Positions 18,042-26,051 of a stretch of 64,000 nt of DNA are shown piece after piece; position 1 is the first letter of the stretch, and each line of letters begins with the position of its first letter. The DNA comes from Hymenobacter metallicola (GTDB taxonomy: Bacteria; Bacteroidota; Bacteroidia; Cytophagales; Hymenobacteraceae), in the NCBI RefSeq assembly GCF_004745645.1, contig NZ_SRMB01000003.1, positions 62,001-126,000 on the forward strand, read 5' to 3'. The notes beneath the pieces are model-generated. The model worked only from the letters and a program-made list of their open reading frames with translations, ran no database searches and was not told where the DNA came from. The translations under genes were made by a program, and so were the position numbers.

Positions 18042-19331
18042 CTACGACACCGGCTCCGGCTTCTTCGGGGTCATATCCAGACTCCGCAGCTTGTCGGCCC
18101 GCCAGGTGGTAAAAAGCACCACCAGAATGGTCATGATGCCGCCGAATACCACCGAGGGAACCACGCCCATCAGCTTAGCCGCCGCCCCCGACTCAAAGGC
18201 CCCGATTTCGTTGCTGGAGCCGATGAAAATGTTGTTTACCGCCGACACCCGGCCTTTCATGTACTCGGGCGTATAGGTATGAATCAGCGTGGAGCGCACA
18301 ATCACCGATACTGAGTCGAACACACCGGTCAGAAACAGCAGCCCCAACGACAGCCAGAAGTTGGTGGATAAGGCAAACGCAATAGTGGCAGCCCCGAAGC
18401 CCGCCACCGCCCACAGCAGCTTGCGGCCCGCGTGGCGCTTGAGGGGGAAGTAAGTCAGGGCTACGGCCATCAGCACCGAGCCCACAGCCGGTGCCGCCTC
18501 CAGGTGGCCCAGGCCCGCCGCGCCCACGTGCAGAATATCCACGGCAAAGACGGGCAGCAAGGCCACGGCGCCGCCAAACAGCACCGCAAACATATCCAGG
18601 GCCAGGGCCGCCAGTACCAGCTGGTTGCTGAAAATAAACTTCAACCCGCTCAGCACGCTTTCCTGCAGGCTCAGCTTCTCGCCTTCCCGGGGCGGCAAGG
18701 GCCGCGAGGCAATACCGGCAAACTGCAGCAAGGCCAGCAGCAGCAGGGCCGTGGCCACCGCGTAGGAGTTGGCCACGCCCAGGTGGGCTACCAGATAGCC
18801 GCCGATAGCCGGCCCCAGCACCGCCGAGGCTTGGTAGGTAGTGCTGTTCCAGGTAATGGCATTGGCCAGCTTTTCCCGGTTGGGCAGCAGCTGGGGCATA
18901 AACGAGAACAGCGCTGGGCCCAAAAAGCCGCGGGCAATGCCGCTGATGAAGATTACAATGTAGAGCGGCAGGGTATAGAACGAGCCTTTGGCCAGCAGCG
19001 GCAACCCCAGCGGCGAGGCCAGGGCCCAGAGCGCCGCCGCGCAGAGCAGCAGCACGGTCACGGTTACGATAATGATGTTCTTGCGCTTCACCGAGTCGGC
19101 CACGTGGCCTGCGTACAGCGACACGCCAATGCTGGGCAAGGCCTCGGCCAGACCAATAAAGCCCAGGGCCAGCGGATCGTTGGTCAGCCGAAAAATCTGC
19201 CAGGCCACTACCAAGCCCTGCACCCGGGTAGCAACAGTGAAGCACACCCGAGCCAAAACCAGTCGGCGAAAATCAGGAATACGGAGGGCCGCGTACGGGT
19301 CGTGGGGCGTGAGCGAAGTATCAGCAGACAT
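18042..19331 (-). CDS. MFS transporter (EntS-like)
   Basis: 429 residues from ATG 19331 (MSADTSLTPHDPYAAL), preferred to an upstream start that would add an implausible leader. About 12 hydrophobic segments are visible, with the cytoplasmic loop motif GHVADSVKRKN between TM2 and TM3, typical of the major facilitator superfamily. The pattern of FRRLVLARVCF and NSTTYQASAVLGPAIGG resembles enterobactin exporter EntS and related multidrug exporters. Substrate unknown. It is convergent with nothing and appears to be transcribed alone; its 3' end lies 120 bp from the sigma gene's 5' end. Confidence 0.9.
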   Translation of the reverse strand: MSADTSLTPHDPYAALRIPDFRRLVLARVCFTVATRVQGLVVAWQIFRLTNDPLALGFIGLAEALPSIGVSLYAGHVADSVKRKNIIIVTVTVLLLCAAALWALASPLGLPLLAKGSFYTLPLYIVIFISGIARGFLGPALFSFMPQLLPNREKLANAITWNSTTYQASAVLGPAIGGYLVAHLGVANSYAVATALLLLALLQFAGIASRPLPPREGEKLSLQESVLSGLKFIFSNQLVLAALALDMFAVLFGGAVALLPVFAVDILHVGAAGLGHLEAAPAVGSVLMAVALTYFPLKRHAGRKLLWAVAGFGAATIAFALSTNFWLSLGLLFLTGVFDSVSVIVRSTLIHTYTPEYMKGRVSAVNNIFIGSSNEIGAFESGAAAKLMGVVPSVVFGGIMTILVVLFTTWRADKLRSLDMTPKKPEPVS

Positions 19332-19617
19332 AAGGCAGCAGGCAAAGAGAAGCGGGCAAAGGTAAACCGAAAGACCAGGCAAAAGTCGTGGCTCAGCTTA
19401 CCGAATGTAGGCTCTGCATACGCGGTCCTGTCGAACAACGCTGCTCACCAGCTTTCTACCGGCTTCTTTCCGAGTACTGGCTGCGCCAGTCCTAAGCGGT
19501 GTAGCACAGAGCAACCAGACCTGTAGTAGCCCGGCGCTATTTTGGAAAGCCTGCCGTTTTTTTTATCTTACTAGCCTGAGCGTAAGCCGTTATCCACGGC
19601 TGCTAACCGTTTCTTCC

Positions 19618-20049
19618 ATGCCTGTACCCACCGTCACGACCGTTGCCGATTTTGTGGAGCTTACCCTGCGCGAAGACCTGGGCACGCTGCTGGGCCGGTG
19701 GCTGCGCCAGGTAAGCCCCGACGAAGTGCAGCAGGGCTACGAAGCCACGCTGCGGGTGGCGGCTCCCAAACGAGTACGGTATTGGCTTCTCGACCTGCGC
19801 CGGCGCGGCACTATCAGCGAAGATTCCACCCAGTGGGTGCTTTCTACCTTTTTGCCCCGCCTCACGCCCTTGCTCGGCGGCCGCGTATACCTGGCATTCC
19901 TGATGTCGCCGGCCCACCTGAGTAACGTCGACCAGGAAAACGGGGCGCCGCTGGTTTCGGATGCCGACTGCCACGTGCGCCTTTTCAGCGACGAGGGTAT
20001 GGCGGCCGATTGGCTGGCGCGTCGGCGGGCCCACGAAAACAACGCGTAA
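19618..20049 (+). CDS. Small STAS/SpoIIAA-like conserved protein
   Basis: 143 residues, no signal peptide. The middle (VRYWLLDLRRRGTISEDSTQWVL) and the preceding EATLRVAAPK give an alternating strand-helix pattern like SpoIIAA/STAS-type proteins, in which a strand reports a conserved D-x-R segment before a helix. The C-terminal half contains VYLAFLMSPAHLSNVDQEN and the DEGMAADWL segment common at the end of such domains. Function unknown. It precedes the DUF6799 gene by 81 bp in the same direction. Confidence 0.6.
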   Translation: MPVPTVTTVADFVELTLREDLGTLLGRWLRQVSPDEVQQGYEATLRVAAPKRVRYWLLDLRRRGTISEDSTQWVLSTFLPRLTPLLGGRVYLAFLMSPAHLSNVDQENGAPLVSDADCHVRLFSDEGMAADWLARRRAHENNA

Positions 20050-20130
20050 CCTTCCCGCCGCAAAGCGCGTCAGCAGAAAATCCGGAAGCTGAATGTTGGC
20101 TTCCCACTTCTCACGCTGATCCCACCTGCC

Positions 20131-20703
20131 ATGCGCCGCTTTGCCCTTGCCTGCTTTGCCCTCGGAAGCCTTCTGCTGACGGCCTCCCCAACCCTGGCTC
20201 AGACCCCGACTTCTGTACCTTCCCAAACAGCGGCGCTTAAGGATGGCGTGGTGCGGCGCGGGGGCGTTACGATGCGCTTGCAGGCCGGGCAGCTCAGCCG
20301 CCTTTCAGCCCCCGTGACAATGGATAATGGCCTGGTCGTTCGGCCCGATGGAATTATGGTCGGCAAAGATGGTTCGCGGCAGATGCTACCCGAAGGCAAG
20401 GCCGTTAACATGCAAGGCGGGCTAGTCAATTTTACCGATGATATGATGTCGGCTCCGGCCATTGAGCAGCGCGCCCGCCAAGTAACCGGCCAGCCTACCG
20501 AAACCCGGCTGCCGGGCCCTACCCAAGCTCTGGTACCCCAGCGCCTAGCAACTGAGCTGCGCCGCACCGAGCAGCGCCTGGCCTTACTCCAGCAGCTCTC
20601 CGACCGCCTTGCCGAACGCGCGTCGGCCGTAGTCGGCCAGAATGCCGGGGCCGCGGCCATCGATAGCCAGCTGCAGAGCATCGACTCCCAACTACGGCGC
20701 TGA
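20131..20703 (+). CDS. Exported DUF6799-type protein
   Basis: 190 residues with a signal peptide (MRRFALACFALGSLLLTASP, cleavage near TLAQ). Residues 36-105 contain LKDGVVRRGGVTM, MDNGLVVRPDGIMVGKDGS and MLPEGKAVNMQGGLVNF, the repeated 'DG-V, K-DG' turns of DUF6799 proteins. The C-terminal 60 residues form a predicted coiled coil (LATELRRTEQRLALLQQLSDRLAERA) and end in paired QSIDSQL repeats. The role is unknown; a periplasmic location is expected. A hairpin terminator follows at 20726. Confidence 0.75.
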   Translation: MRRFALACFALGSLLLTASPTLAQTPTSVPSQTAALKDGVVRRGGVTMRLQAGQLSRLSAPVTMDNGLVVRPDGIMVGKDGSRQMLPEGKAVNMQGGLVNFTDDMMSAPAIEQRARQVTGQPTETRLPGPTQALVPQRLATELRRTEQRLALLQQLSDRLAERASAVVGQNAGAAAIDSQLQSIDSQLRR

Positions 20704-20725
20704 CCCGGAACGCAGCCCGTGTGCA

Positions 20726-20749
20726 AGCTCGCTTCGGCGGGCTTTTTTT
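20726..20749 (+). terminator. Rho-independent terminator after the DUF6799 gene
   Basis: Seven-base-pair stem (AGCTCGC / GCGGGCT with one G-T pair) closed by a TTCG tetraloop and followed by seven T residues, 22 bp after the stop codon. Confidence 0.8.
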
Positions 20750-21012
20750 ATGGTTTGGCGCCCGCGCAAACGAACAGGCGGGATGTAAATTTTGTGGCTA
20801 GTGCTTTCAATACTAAATAGTTGATATACACTATTTGATAAATTGTTTCAAAAGGCAAAAATTATTTCACTCTTGAAGCAACTATCCGTTGCGAATGGTG
20901 TAGCCGTTTTCTACATTTGAAAACTTCATCTCCTCTTCAGAAACGTTCTCAATTTCACCGGCAACTGCAGTCTATGGCCTAAAGCTCTACGTTCCTCTAA
21001 CCCGTAGCCTTT
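20750..21012 (+). promoter_or_regulatory. AT-rich upstream region of ECF sigma gene with a 7-bp inverted repeat
   Basis: This gap holds no gene. It is much richer in A and T than its surroundings, especially 20785-20880. At 20815-20836 there is a perfect inverted repeat AAATAGT, eight bases, ACTATTT, a plausible operator. It may contain the promoter of the sigma gene at 21013; no full TTG/TAnnTTTG pair with correct spacing was found. Confidence 0.4.
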
Positions 21013-21648
21013 ATGGACACCATGCAGCCGAGCGATTCCGCTCTCATATCCCTTTACATCGCCGGTAAGGAAGATGCCTTTGCTTTATTGTTAGACCGGC
21101 ACAAGAGCCGCGTGTTTACCACCATCATGCTGATCGTGCGCGATGAGGATGTTGCCGAAGATTTGCTGCAGGATACTTTCATCAAGGCCATCCACACGAT
21201 GAAGAGTGGGCGCTACAACGAGGAAGGAAAATTCTCGTCCTGGATTTGCCGTATCGCTCATAATCTGGCTATTGACTTTTTCCGTCGGGAAAAACGCAGC
21301 CCTTTATTGAACCTCGATACAACAAGTCATGCATTCAACTCGTTGTCGTTGGCAGAAGAGGGAGCGGAGGCTACCATCACCCGTGAGGAAACCCACGCCC
21401 GTCTTCGGGAGCTAATCCAAGACCTGCCCGCCGTGCAGAAAGAAGTGCTCATCATGCGTCATTACGGCGACATGAGCTTTCAGGAAATTGCGGACGCGAC
21501 GGGGGTTAGCATCAATACAGCGCTGGGGCGTATGCGTTACGCGCTGATCAACCTGCGGAAGAAGATGGCCGCACAACCCGTTTTCTATGATCAAAACCTT
21601 TACCCACGAGAAACTGCTCCGGTACGTATACAACGAATTGCCGGCTAA
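21013..21648 (+). CDS. ECF RNA polymerase sigma factor
   Basis: 211 residues. Region 2 is at about 12-85 (DRHKSRVFTTIMLIVRDEDVAEDLLQDTFIKAI, then WICRIAHNLAIDFFRREKR). Region 4 is at about 128-180 with LPAVQKEVLIMRHYGDMSFQEIADATG. Unlike the FecI-like factor at 17337, the 25 C-terminal residues beyond region 4 (from MAAQPVFYD) are encoded over the start of the next frame. It is not beside a FecR gene; the overlapping small gene downstream is the candidate regulator. Confidence 0.93.
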   Translation: MDTMQPSDSALISLYIAGKEDAFALLLDRHKSRVFTTIMLIVRDEDVAEDLLQDTFIKAIHTMKSGRYNEEGKFSSWICRIAHNLAIDFFRREKRSPLLNLDTTSHAFNSLSLAEEGAEATITREETHARLRELIQDLPAVQKEVLIMRHYGDMSFQEIADATGVSINTALGRMRYALINLRKKMAAQPVFYDQNLYPRETAPVRIQRIAG

Positions 21649-21817
21649 TGAGCACCAGGAAGTAGAGCGCGCCCTGCTCCACGACGCCGAACTGGCAACT
21701 GTGTGCGCCGACCTCCTCCTGGCCCAGCGCTGCCTGGATGGCCTTAAAAGCTCCCCCAGCCAGCGTACCACCGCCTCAATTCTGCAGTACTCCCGCACCT
21801 TTCTCAAGGCTGGGTAA
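21587..21817 (+). CDS. 76-residue protein overlapping the sigma gene (candidate anti-sigma)
   Basis: The frame begins with ATG 21587, inside the sigma gene and one frame over, giving a 62-bp overlap that suggests translational coupling. The product (FTHEKLLRYVYNELPANEHQEVERALLHD) has the helix pattern seen at the N-terminus of anti-sigma and zinc-finger-type regulators: an acidic helical 'LLRYVYNEL...EVE' segment followed by a helical stretch. It lacks a H-x3-C-x2-C zinc motif and has no membrane segment. Position and size support an anti-sigma or co-regulator role, but this is inference. Confidence 0.65.
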   Translation: MIKTFTHEKLLRYVYNELPANEHQEVERALLHDAELATVCADLLLAQRCLDGLKSSPSQRTTASILQYSRTFLKAG

Positions 21818-21834
21818 AGCGTAATCATCATTCT

Positions 21835-21928
21835 GTCATCCTGAGCTTGCAGGAATTCCTTGCTAGTATCATGCGTCGTGAAAATGACTCATGGGCTGGG
21901 TAAGGGGTTCGGCCGCGCTCAGGATGAC
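21835..21928. repeat. Palindromic intergenic element (tcatcctgagc family)
   Basis: Perfect 12-bp terminal inverted repeats, GTCATCCTGAGC at 21835-21846 and GCTCAGGATGAC at 21917-21928, bound a 94-bp non-coding segment and are followed by seven T residues. Sequences of this type occur as dispersed short elements in many Bacteroidota genomes (recollection, not checked here). The T run could also make it a terminator for the sigma/76-residue pair. Confidence 0.65.
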
Positions 21929-21978
21929 TTTTTTTGGCCTTATTTTGTGGCTCTCCTAGTGCTTATCAGCTTTCTGCC

Positions 21979-22668
21979 ATGCGCAAGCCCGAGCGGTTCC
22001 GCCACTTTCTGAACTACTTCACCACGCACTTTCCTGAGCCCAAAACGGAGCTGCACTACAGCAACCCCTACGAGCTCATTGTGGCCGTGGTGCTTAGCGC
22101 GCAGTGTACCGATAAGCGCGTCAACCAGATCATGCCGGCGCTGCTGGAGCAGTTTCCCACCCCGGCTCACTTGGCGCTGGCGTCGGCGGAGGAGATTTTT
22201 CCCTTCATCCGCAGCGTTTCGTATCCTAATAACAAGGCCAAGCATTTGGCCGGCCTCGGACGCTTACTGGTTGCGGAGTTTAACTCGGAAGTGCCCAGCA
22301 CCATTGAGGAACTGCAGCGCCTACCCGGCGTGGGCCGCAAAACGGCTAATGTTATCGTGTCCGTAATCTACAACCAGCCCGCCATGGCCGTGGATACACA
22401 CGTGTTCCGGGTGTCGCACCGGCTGGGCCTAGTCACGCAAAAGGCGACAACCCCACTGGCCGTAGAGAAGGAACTAGTCCGTTATATACCCGAATCCCTC
22501 ATTCCCAAAGCGCACCACTGGCTCATCCTACACGGCCGCTACGTGTGCGTGGCTCGCACCCCCAAATGCGGAATTTGCCCACTAAAAGGCTTTTGCAAGT
22601 ATTACGCGACCCACTTTGGCAAGCCCGATACGCAAGATTTAAGCCCTGCCACTACCGTAGAAATTTAG
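21979..22668 (+). CDS. nth: Endonuclease III (DNA glycosylase/AP lyase)
   Basis: 229 residues from ATG 21979 (MRKPERFRHFL), the normal family start. It removes oxidised pyrimidines and cleaves the resulting abasic site. The helix-hairpin-helix LPGVGRKTANVIVS carries the catalytic lysine at 121, and the catalytic aspartate is D139 in AVDTHVFRV, as in E. coli Nth (K120, D138). Four cysteines at 190, 197, 200 and 206 (C-x6-C-x2-C-x5-C) bind the [4Fe-4S] cluster. All key residues are present and the length is normal. It stands alone downstream of the palindromic element. Confidence 0.97.
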   Translation: MRKPERFRHFLNYFTTHFPEPKTELHYSNPYELIVAVVLSAQCTDKRVNQIMPALLEQFPTPAHLALASAEEIFPFIRSVSYPNNKAKHLAGLGRLLVAEFNSEVPSTIEELQRLPGVGRKTANVIVSVIYNQPAMAVDTHVFRVSHRLGLVTQKATTPLAVEKELVRYIPESLIPKAHHWLILHGRYVCVARTPKCGICPLKGFCKYYATHFGKPDTQDLSPATTVEI

Positions 22669-22717
22669 CTATTCCGAGCTGTTAGTACAACTTAGTACAA
22701 AACTGGTCTTAGGGGGT

Positions 22718-23920
22718 TTAAAGGCCGGCACTCGTTTCCAGAATAGTCTGAATCGTATGAGCAATTTGTTTCCGGTTGAACAAGCTTGCCGCCACTGTCT
22801 GCCCATGTTGCCCTGCCTGCACTAACTCCTCTGGCTGGCTTAATTTTGCAATAAGCAGGCGCTGCAAAGCATCCGCGTCGCCGGCTGGCGCATACCAACC
22901 GCACTGGTTGCGCTCCACCAACTCCTTGGTCCATCCCTGGTTGGTGACAATTACCGGAGTACCCACGGCCAGACTGTCGAAAAACTTGGCCGGCGAGTTA
23001 GCATCAAGCACCGGCAGATTCAGGAAAGACACTACGGATACATCGGCCAGCTTGAACCATGCAAAGACGGCGTGACGGGGCTGGGGGGCGACTACCCGAA
23101 TAGCGGAGCAGCGTGAAGCCGCGGCTCGTACCAGCGGCTCGTGAAAACCTAAGCCCATAAATAGCCACACAACATCGGCGTGGGTTTGGGCGAGCTGCTC
23201 GGCGGCAGCTACCAGAGTCGGAATATCGTTGGCGCGTCCAAAGGTACCGGCGTACAAAATCACCCGTTTACCAGCCAAGTTGTGCTGCTCCCGCAGGCTA
23301 GCCACCGCGCGGGGCGTGGCCAGAGCAGCCAAGTCGAGGTCGGTACCATTCAAGACGGTGGTAATCTTGTCTTGGGCAATACCGAGGCCCTCGATATAGC
23401 GGGTCATATCAGGTGACAACGGCAGGATATGCTGGGCTGCGTTGTAGAGGCTTTTTTCCAGAGCAAACAGCCGTTTCTGGGCCCAGCGCGTTGGCACTGC
23501 CCCCATAGCAATGGGAAAAGAAGGCCAGAGGTCCTGCACTTCAAACACCCAGGGAATATTGCGGCGCCGGGCTACCCGCGCGGCAGCCCAGGCGGCCGTC
23601 AGGGGCGTCGATATTCCCCAGATAACGTCAGGACGCTCCAAACGCAGCCCTTCCCGCACGGCATAGGCGGCATATTGCCCGAAAGAAAGTACCCGACGGG
23701 CCACGCCCATCTTGTTATCATAGGCTACTTCGGCCGCCCGCATTTCCACCCCGGCCGGTAGCCACGGGTACTCGTGGGTCAGGCGCTGGGCTTCCCAGGT
23801 GCGGGTGGTGATAAGCGTAATGCGGTGCGACTTGGCCAGGTGAGCCAGCAACGAATAATGGCGGCTGGTAGCCGGACAGTCAGGATTGGTGTGGTACTGG
23901 CTGAAAACGGCAATATGCAC
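22718..23920 (-). CDS. Family 4 glycosyltransferase (WbuB-like)
   Basis: 400 residues, GTG start. N-terminal Rossmann half begins HIAVFSQYHTNPDCPATSRHYSLLAHLAKSHRITLIT; WGISTPLTAAWAA and FEVQDLWPSFPIAMG are typical of WbuB-type GT4 enzymes that add sugars during O-antigen or exopolysaccharide synthesis. The C-terminal nucleotide-sugar domain starts at about 205 (KRVILYAGTFGRANDIPTLV) and contains the conserved acidic region around SPAKFFDSLAVGTPVIV. No other polysaccharide genes are nearby. It lies 38 bp upstream of gldB on the same strand, so the two may be cotranscribed. Confidence 0.88.
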   Translation of the reverse strand: MHIAVFSQYHTNPDCPATSRHYSLLAHLAKSHRITLITTRTWEAQRLTHEYPWLPAGVEMRAAEVAYDNKMGVARRVLSFGQYAAYAVREGLRLERPDVIWGISTPLTAAWAAARVARRRNIPWVFEVQDLWPSFPIAMGAVPTRWAQKRLFALEKSLYNAAQHILPLSPDMTRYIEGLGIAQDKITTVLNGTDLDLAALATPRAVASLREQHNLAGKRVILYAGTFGRANDIPTLVAAAEQLAQTHADVVWLFMGLGFHEPLVRAAASRCSAIRVVAPQPRHAVFAWFKLADVSVVSFLNLPVLDANSPAKFFDSLAVGTPVIVTNQGWTKELVERNQCGWYAPAGDADALQRLLIAKLSQPEELVQAGQHGQTVAASLFNRKQIAHTIQTILETSAGL

Positions 23921-23958
23921 AGCAGCGGAGTCTTGAGTCGGAACAGGTTGAAAACCGC

Positions 23959-24981
23959 CTAGCTGCGGCGCTTGGGCCGGTAGCGCGACTCGTTCAGAAT
24001 GCGCTGGGGGTCTTTCTGGGCCATGAGTTGGGCCAGGGTTACGGTGGGATGCTCGGCCATGTACTTGCGCACAATTTGCCAGCCCACCCAGGCCCCTACC
24101 CGCCCGGGGCAGGTTTTGTCGATTTCCGGCACGTTGGGCCGCTCCCCGATATACTTCTGAATGATAAAAGGGCTGGTATTATAGAGCAGGTTCTTCTCAA
24201 TAAAATGCCCCCAGACCTTGCCCTCGTTGAACTGCAGGTTGGCCAGCTCCTTATCCGTGAAGCCAATCAGCAGGGAATCGGCCGTGCAGGGCAGCACCTT
24301 TTCGGCAAAGTACAGCGCCTTGCCAAACTGCACCATCTCGCTGAGCATCGTCTGGTTAGTCAGCTGCTTTTGGTTGTACTTGCTGGAAATAGCCAAGGCG
24401 GCGGTGGGTAGCAGGTGGGGCGGGGTATAACGCCGCAGGATGTAGTCGGGCACGTTGGGCCGGTAGCTGGCTTTGGGCCCGGCGAAAAAGTCGATGCTCA
24501 GCACCATCAGGCTGTCATTCACAAACAAATCCTGGCTCAGCCCACTGACAAAGGTCTTAACGGGCGGCACCGGAAAGCTCGGGAAATAGTAGCGCACGTG
24601 CTGAAACAGGCTTTTCAGTTCGGACTGTAATACCTTGGTGTCCTTAAAGGCATCTGCCGACTCCCGGCCCAGCTTCTGCAGCCCTTGGTTGGTGGCAAGC
24701 CCGACCAGCTGCTCGGCTAGCACATCTTCGGAGGGAAACTGACGACGGCCCAAATAGTAGGTAGCAAACGCGGGTTGCTGGCGCAAAAACTGTTTGGCTC
24801 CGGCCACATTCTTAAGCTGAAAGAAGGGCTGCTCCAGCCGCTCAATCTGCACCTCTACCGGTAGTTTGGTTATTTCCGGGTCAGGCGTACAGGTTTCGTT
24901 CGACGTGCAGCCGCTTAGCAGCAGACTAGTGCTCAGAAAACAGGCCAGCAAAAGGCGCAGGTAGGCAGGAATGTTCGTCAC
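23959..24981 (-). CDS. gldB: Gliding motility lipoprotein GldB
   Basis: 340 residues, GTG start (VTNIPAYLRL). A lipobox LLLSGC gives the lipidated cysteine at 25. The body matches GldB: EVQIERLEQPFF near the mature N-terminus, YLGRRQFPSEDV, a central FVSGLSQDLFVNDSLMVLSIDFFAGP and KVWGHFIEKNLLYNTSPFIIQKYIGERPN-type region, and the C-terminal GRVGAWVGWQIVRKYM. GldB is required for gliding in Flavobacterium johnsoniae; its homologues occur widely in Bacteroidota, including species without visible gliding. Expected location is the cell envelope. Confidence 0.93.
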   Translation of the reverse strand: MTNIPAYLRLLLACFLSTSLLLSGCTSNETCTPDPEITKLPVEVQIERLEQPFFQLKNVAGAKQFLRQQPAFATYYLGRRQFPSEDVLAEQLVGLATNQGLQKLGRESADAFKDTKVLQSELKSLFQHVRYYFPSFPVPPVKTFVSGLSQDLFVNDSLMVLSIDFFAGPKASYRPNVPDYILRRYTPPHLLPTAALAISSKYNQKQLTNQTMLSEMVQFGKALYFAEKVLPCTADSLLIGFTDKELANLQFNEGKVWGHFIEKNLLYNTSPFIIQKYIGERPNVPEIDKTCPGRVGAWVGWQIVRKYMAEHPTVTLAQLMAQKDPQRILNESRYRPKRRS

Positions 24982-25065
24982 GCTTCTATCTTTAGGGCGA
25001 AAATAGCCAAAACGAAACGCCGCACGGCTGTCTTTCGTCTAAAGCCTGACTCTTTTCCTTTTCTT

Positions 25066-25761
25066 ATGAAAAAATTGCTTCTCGCAATGCTGGTGCTGGG
25101 TGCATCGGCCGGCACGGCTTCGGCTCAGGTTGAAATTGGCCTAAAGCTCTCCCCCTCCATCACGTATCTGCGGGCTGATTCACCTTCGTCCCTGAATTTC
25201 CAGAACGAGAAGAGCAAGCTTAGCCTGGGCGGGGGACTGGTCGTCGACTATTTTTTCGGCCAGAACTACGCCTTCAGCTCCGGCCTGTGGCTAACGAGCA
25301 AGGGCGGCACCATCACCTACCTCGACCGTGACCCGGCCTCGGTTTCCACTACCCCCAGCATCACTCGGGAGCAGAAAATTGGCATTCAGTACCTGGAAGT
25401 GCCCGTCACCGTGAAGCTATTCACCAACGACGTAGCCACCGATACAAAAGTGTATTTCCAGCTCGGCGGCACTGTTGGCGGCGCTATTGCCACGCGTATC
25501 AACGGCGAGAAGCGCTATACCGACCCCAGCAATTCCAACACGGAAACCGATGCTTCCGACCACGTCATCATCCCGGACATAGCCGCCTTGATTGGCGCTG
25601 GCGTTGAATATCAGTTAGGACAGAGCACCAAAATATTTGGCGGCCTCTCCTACCACCGGGGCCTGGTCAACATCGACAAATACTTCGACAAAGACCGGGG
25701 CTTCGAGGATGTGACGCTCAAAAACAATGAAATAGCCCTTGATCTGGGCCTCAAGTTTTAG
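25066..25761 (+). CDS. Outer-membrane beta-barrel protein (PorT-like)
   Basis: 231 residues with a signal peptide (MKKLLLAMLVLGASAGTASAQ). The mature protein is made of alternating amphipathic strands (VEIGLKLSPSITYLRAD, LSLGGGLVVDYFFGQNYAFSSGLWL, YLEVPVTVKLF, VYFQLGGTVGGAI) and ends DLGLKF, the terminal strand of small eight-stranded barrels of the PorT/OmpW-like porin family. It is divergent from gldB with an 84-bp gap. Ligand and role unknown. Confidence 0.88.
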   Translation: MKKLLLAMLVLGASAGTASAQVEIGLKLSPSITYLRADSPSSLNFQNEKSKLSLGGGLVVDYFFGQNYAFSSGLWLTSKGGTITYLDRDPASVSTTPSITREQKIGIQYLEVPVTVKLFTNDVATDTKVYFQLGGTVGGAIATRINGEKRYTDPSNSNTETDASDHVIIPDIAALIGAGVEYQLGQSTKIFGGLSYHRGLVNIDKYFDKDRGFEDVTLKNNEIALDLGLKF

Positions 25762-25792
25762 TGTGCTCTACGCAACGCCTCCTTGCGAGGAA

Positions 25793-25915
25793 CAAAGTCA
25801 TCCGTCTTCTGAAGCGTGCTGAGTATCCTTGAGGGCAAAGCCCTCAATCGTTGTCGACGGTTGAGGGCTTTTTGGTGAAAGGCCATTGATCAACAGTAGA
25901 GGACGGATGGCTTTG
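25793..25915. repeat. Composite inverted repeat with internal terminator
   Basis: An 18-bp arm at 25793-25810 (caaagtcatccgtcttct) pairs with 25898-25915 with two mismatches. The flank cctccttgcgagg resembles a dispersed element found between genes in Bacteroidota. Inside lies a separate perfect hairpin (25837-25871). Confidence 0.55.
25837..25875 (+). terminator. Terminator after the outer-membrane barrel gene
   Basis: Eleven-base-pair perfect stem AAAGCCCTCAA / TTGAGGGCTTT with a 13-base apex, followed by a T run on the plus strand, 75 bp after the stop codon at 25761. Confidence 0.85.
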
Positions 25916-25981
25916 CGCTGCTTCCCTTGACACGTAGTTAGTACAGCAGCCCATTCCAGCCGGCTAGCCCAGTGAAAAGAA

Positions 25982-26022
25982 AAAGCCCCCGCTGCTCTTG
26001 CCGAGTAACGGGGGCTTTCTTC
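25982..26022. terminator. Bidirectional terminator at the 3' end of rng
   Basis: Ten-base-pair perfect stem AAAGCCCCCG / CGGGGGCTTT with A- and T-rich flanks on both sides. It lies 34 bp beyond the rng stop codon and can act on the minus strand. Confidence 0.85.
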
Positions 26023-26051
26023 TTATCAGGAAGGTTTTCGCAGAAAAACCG

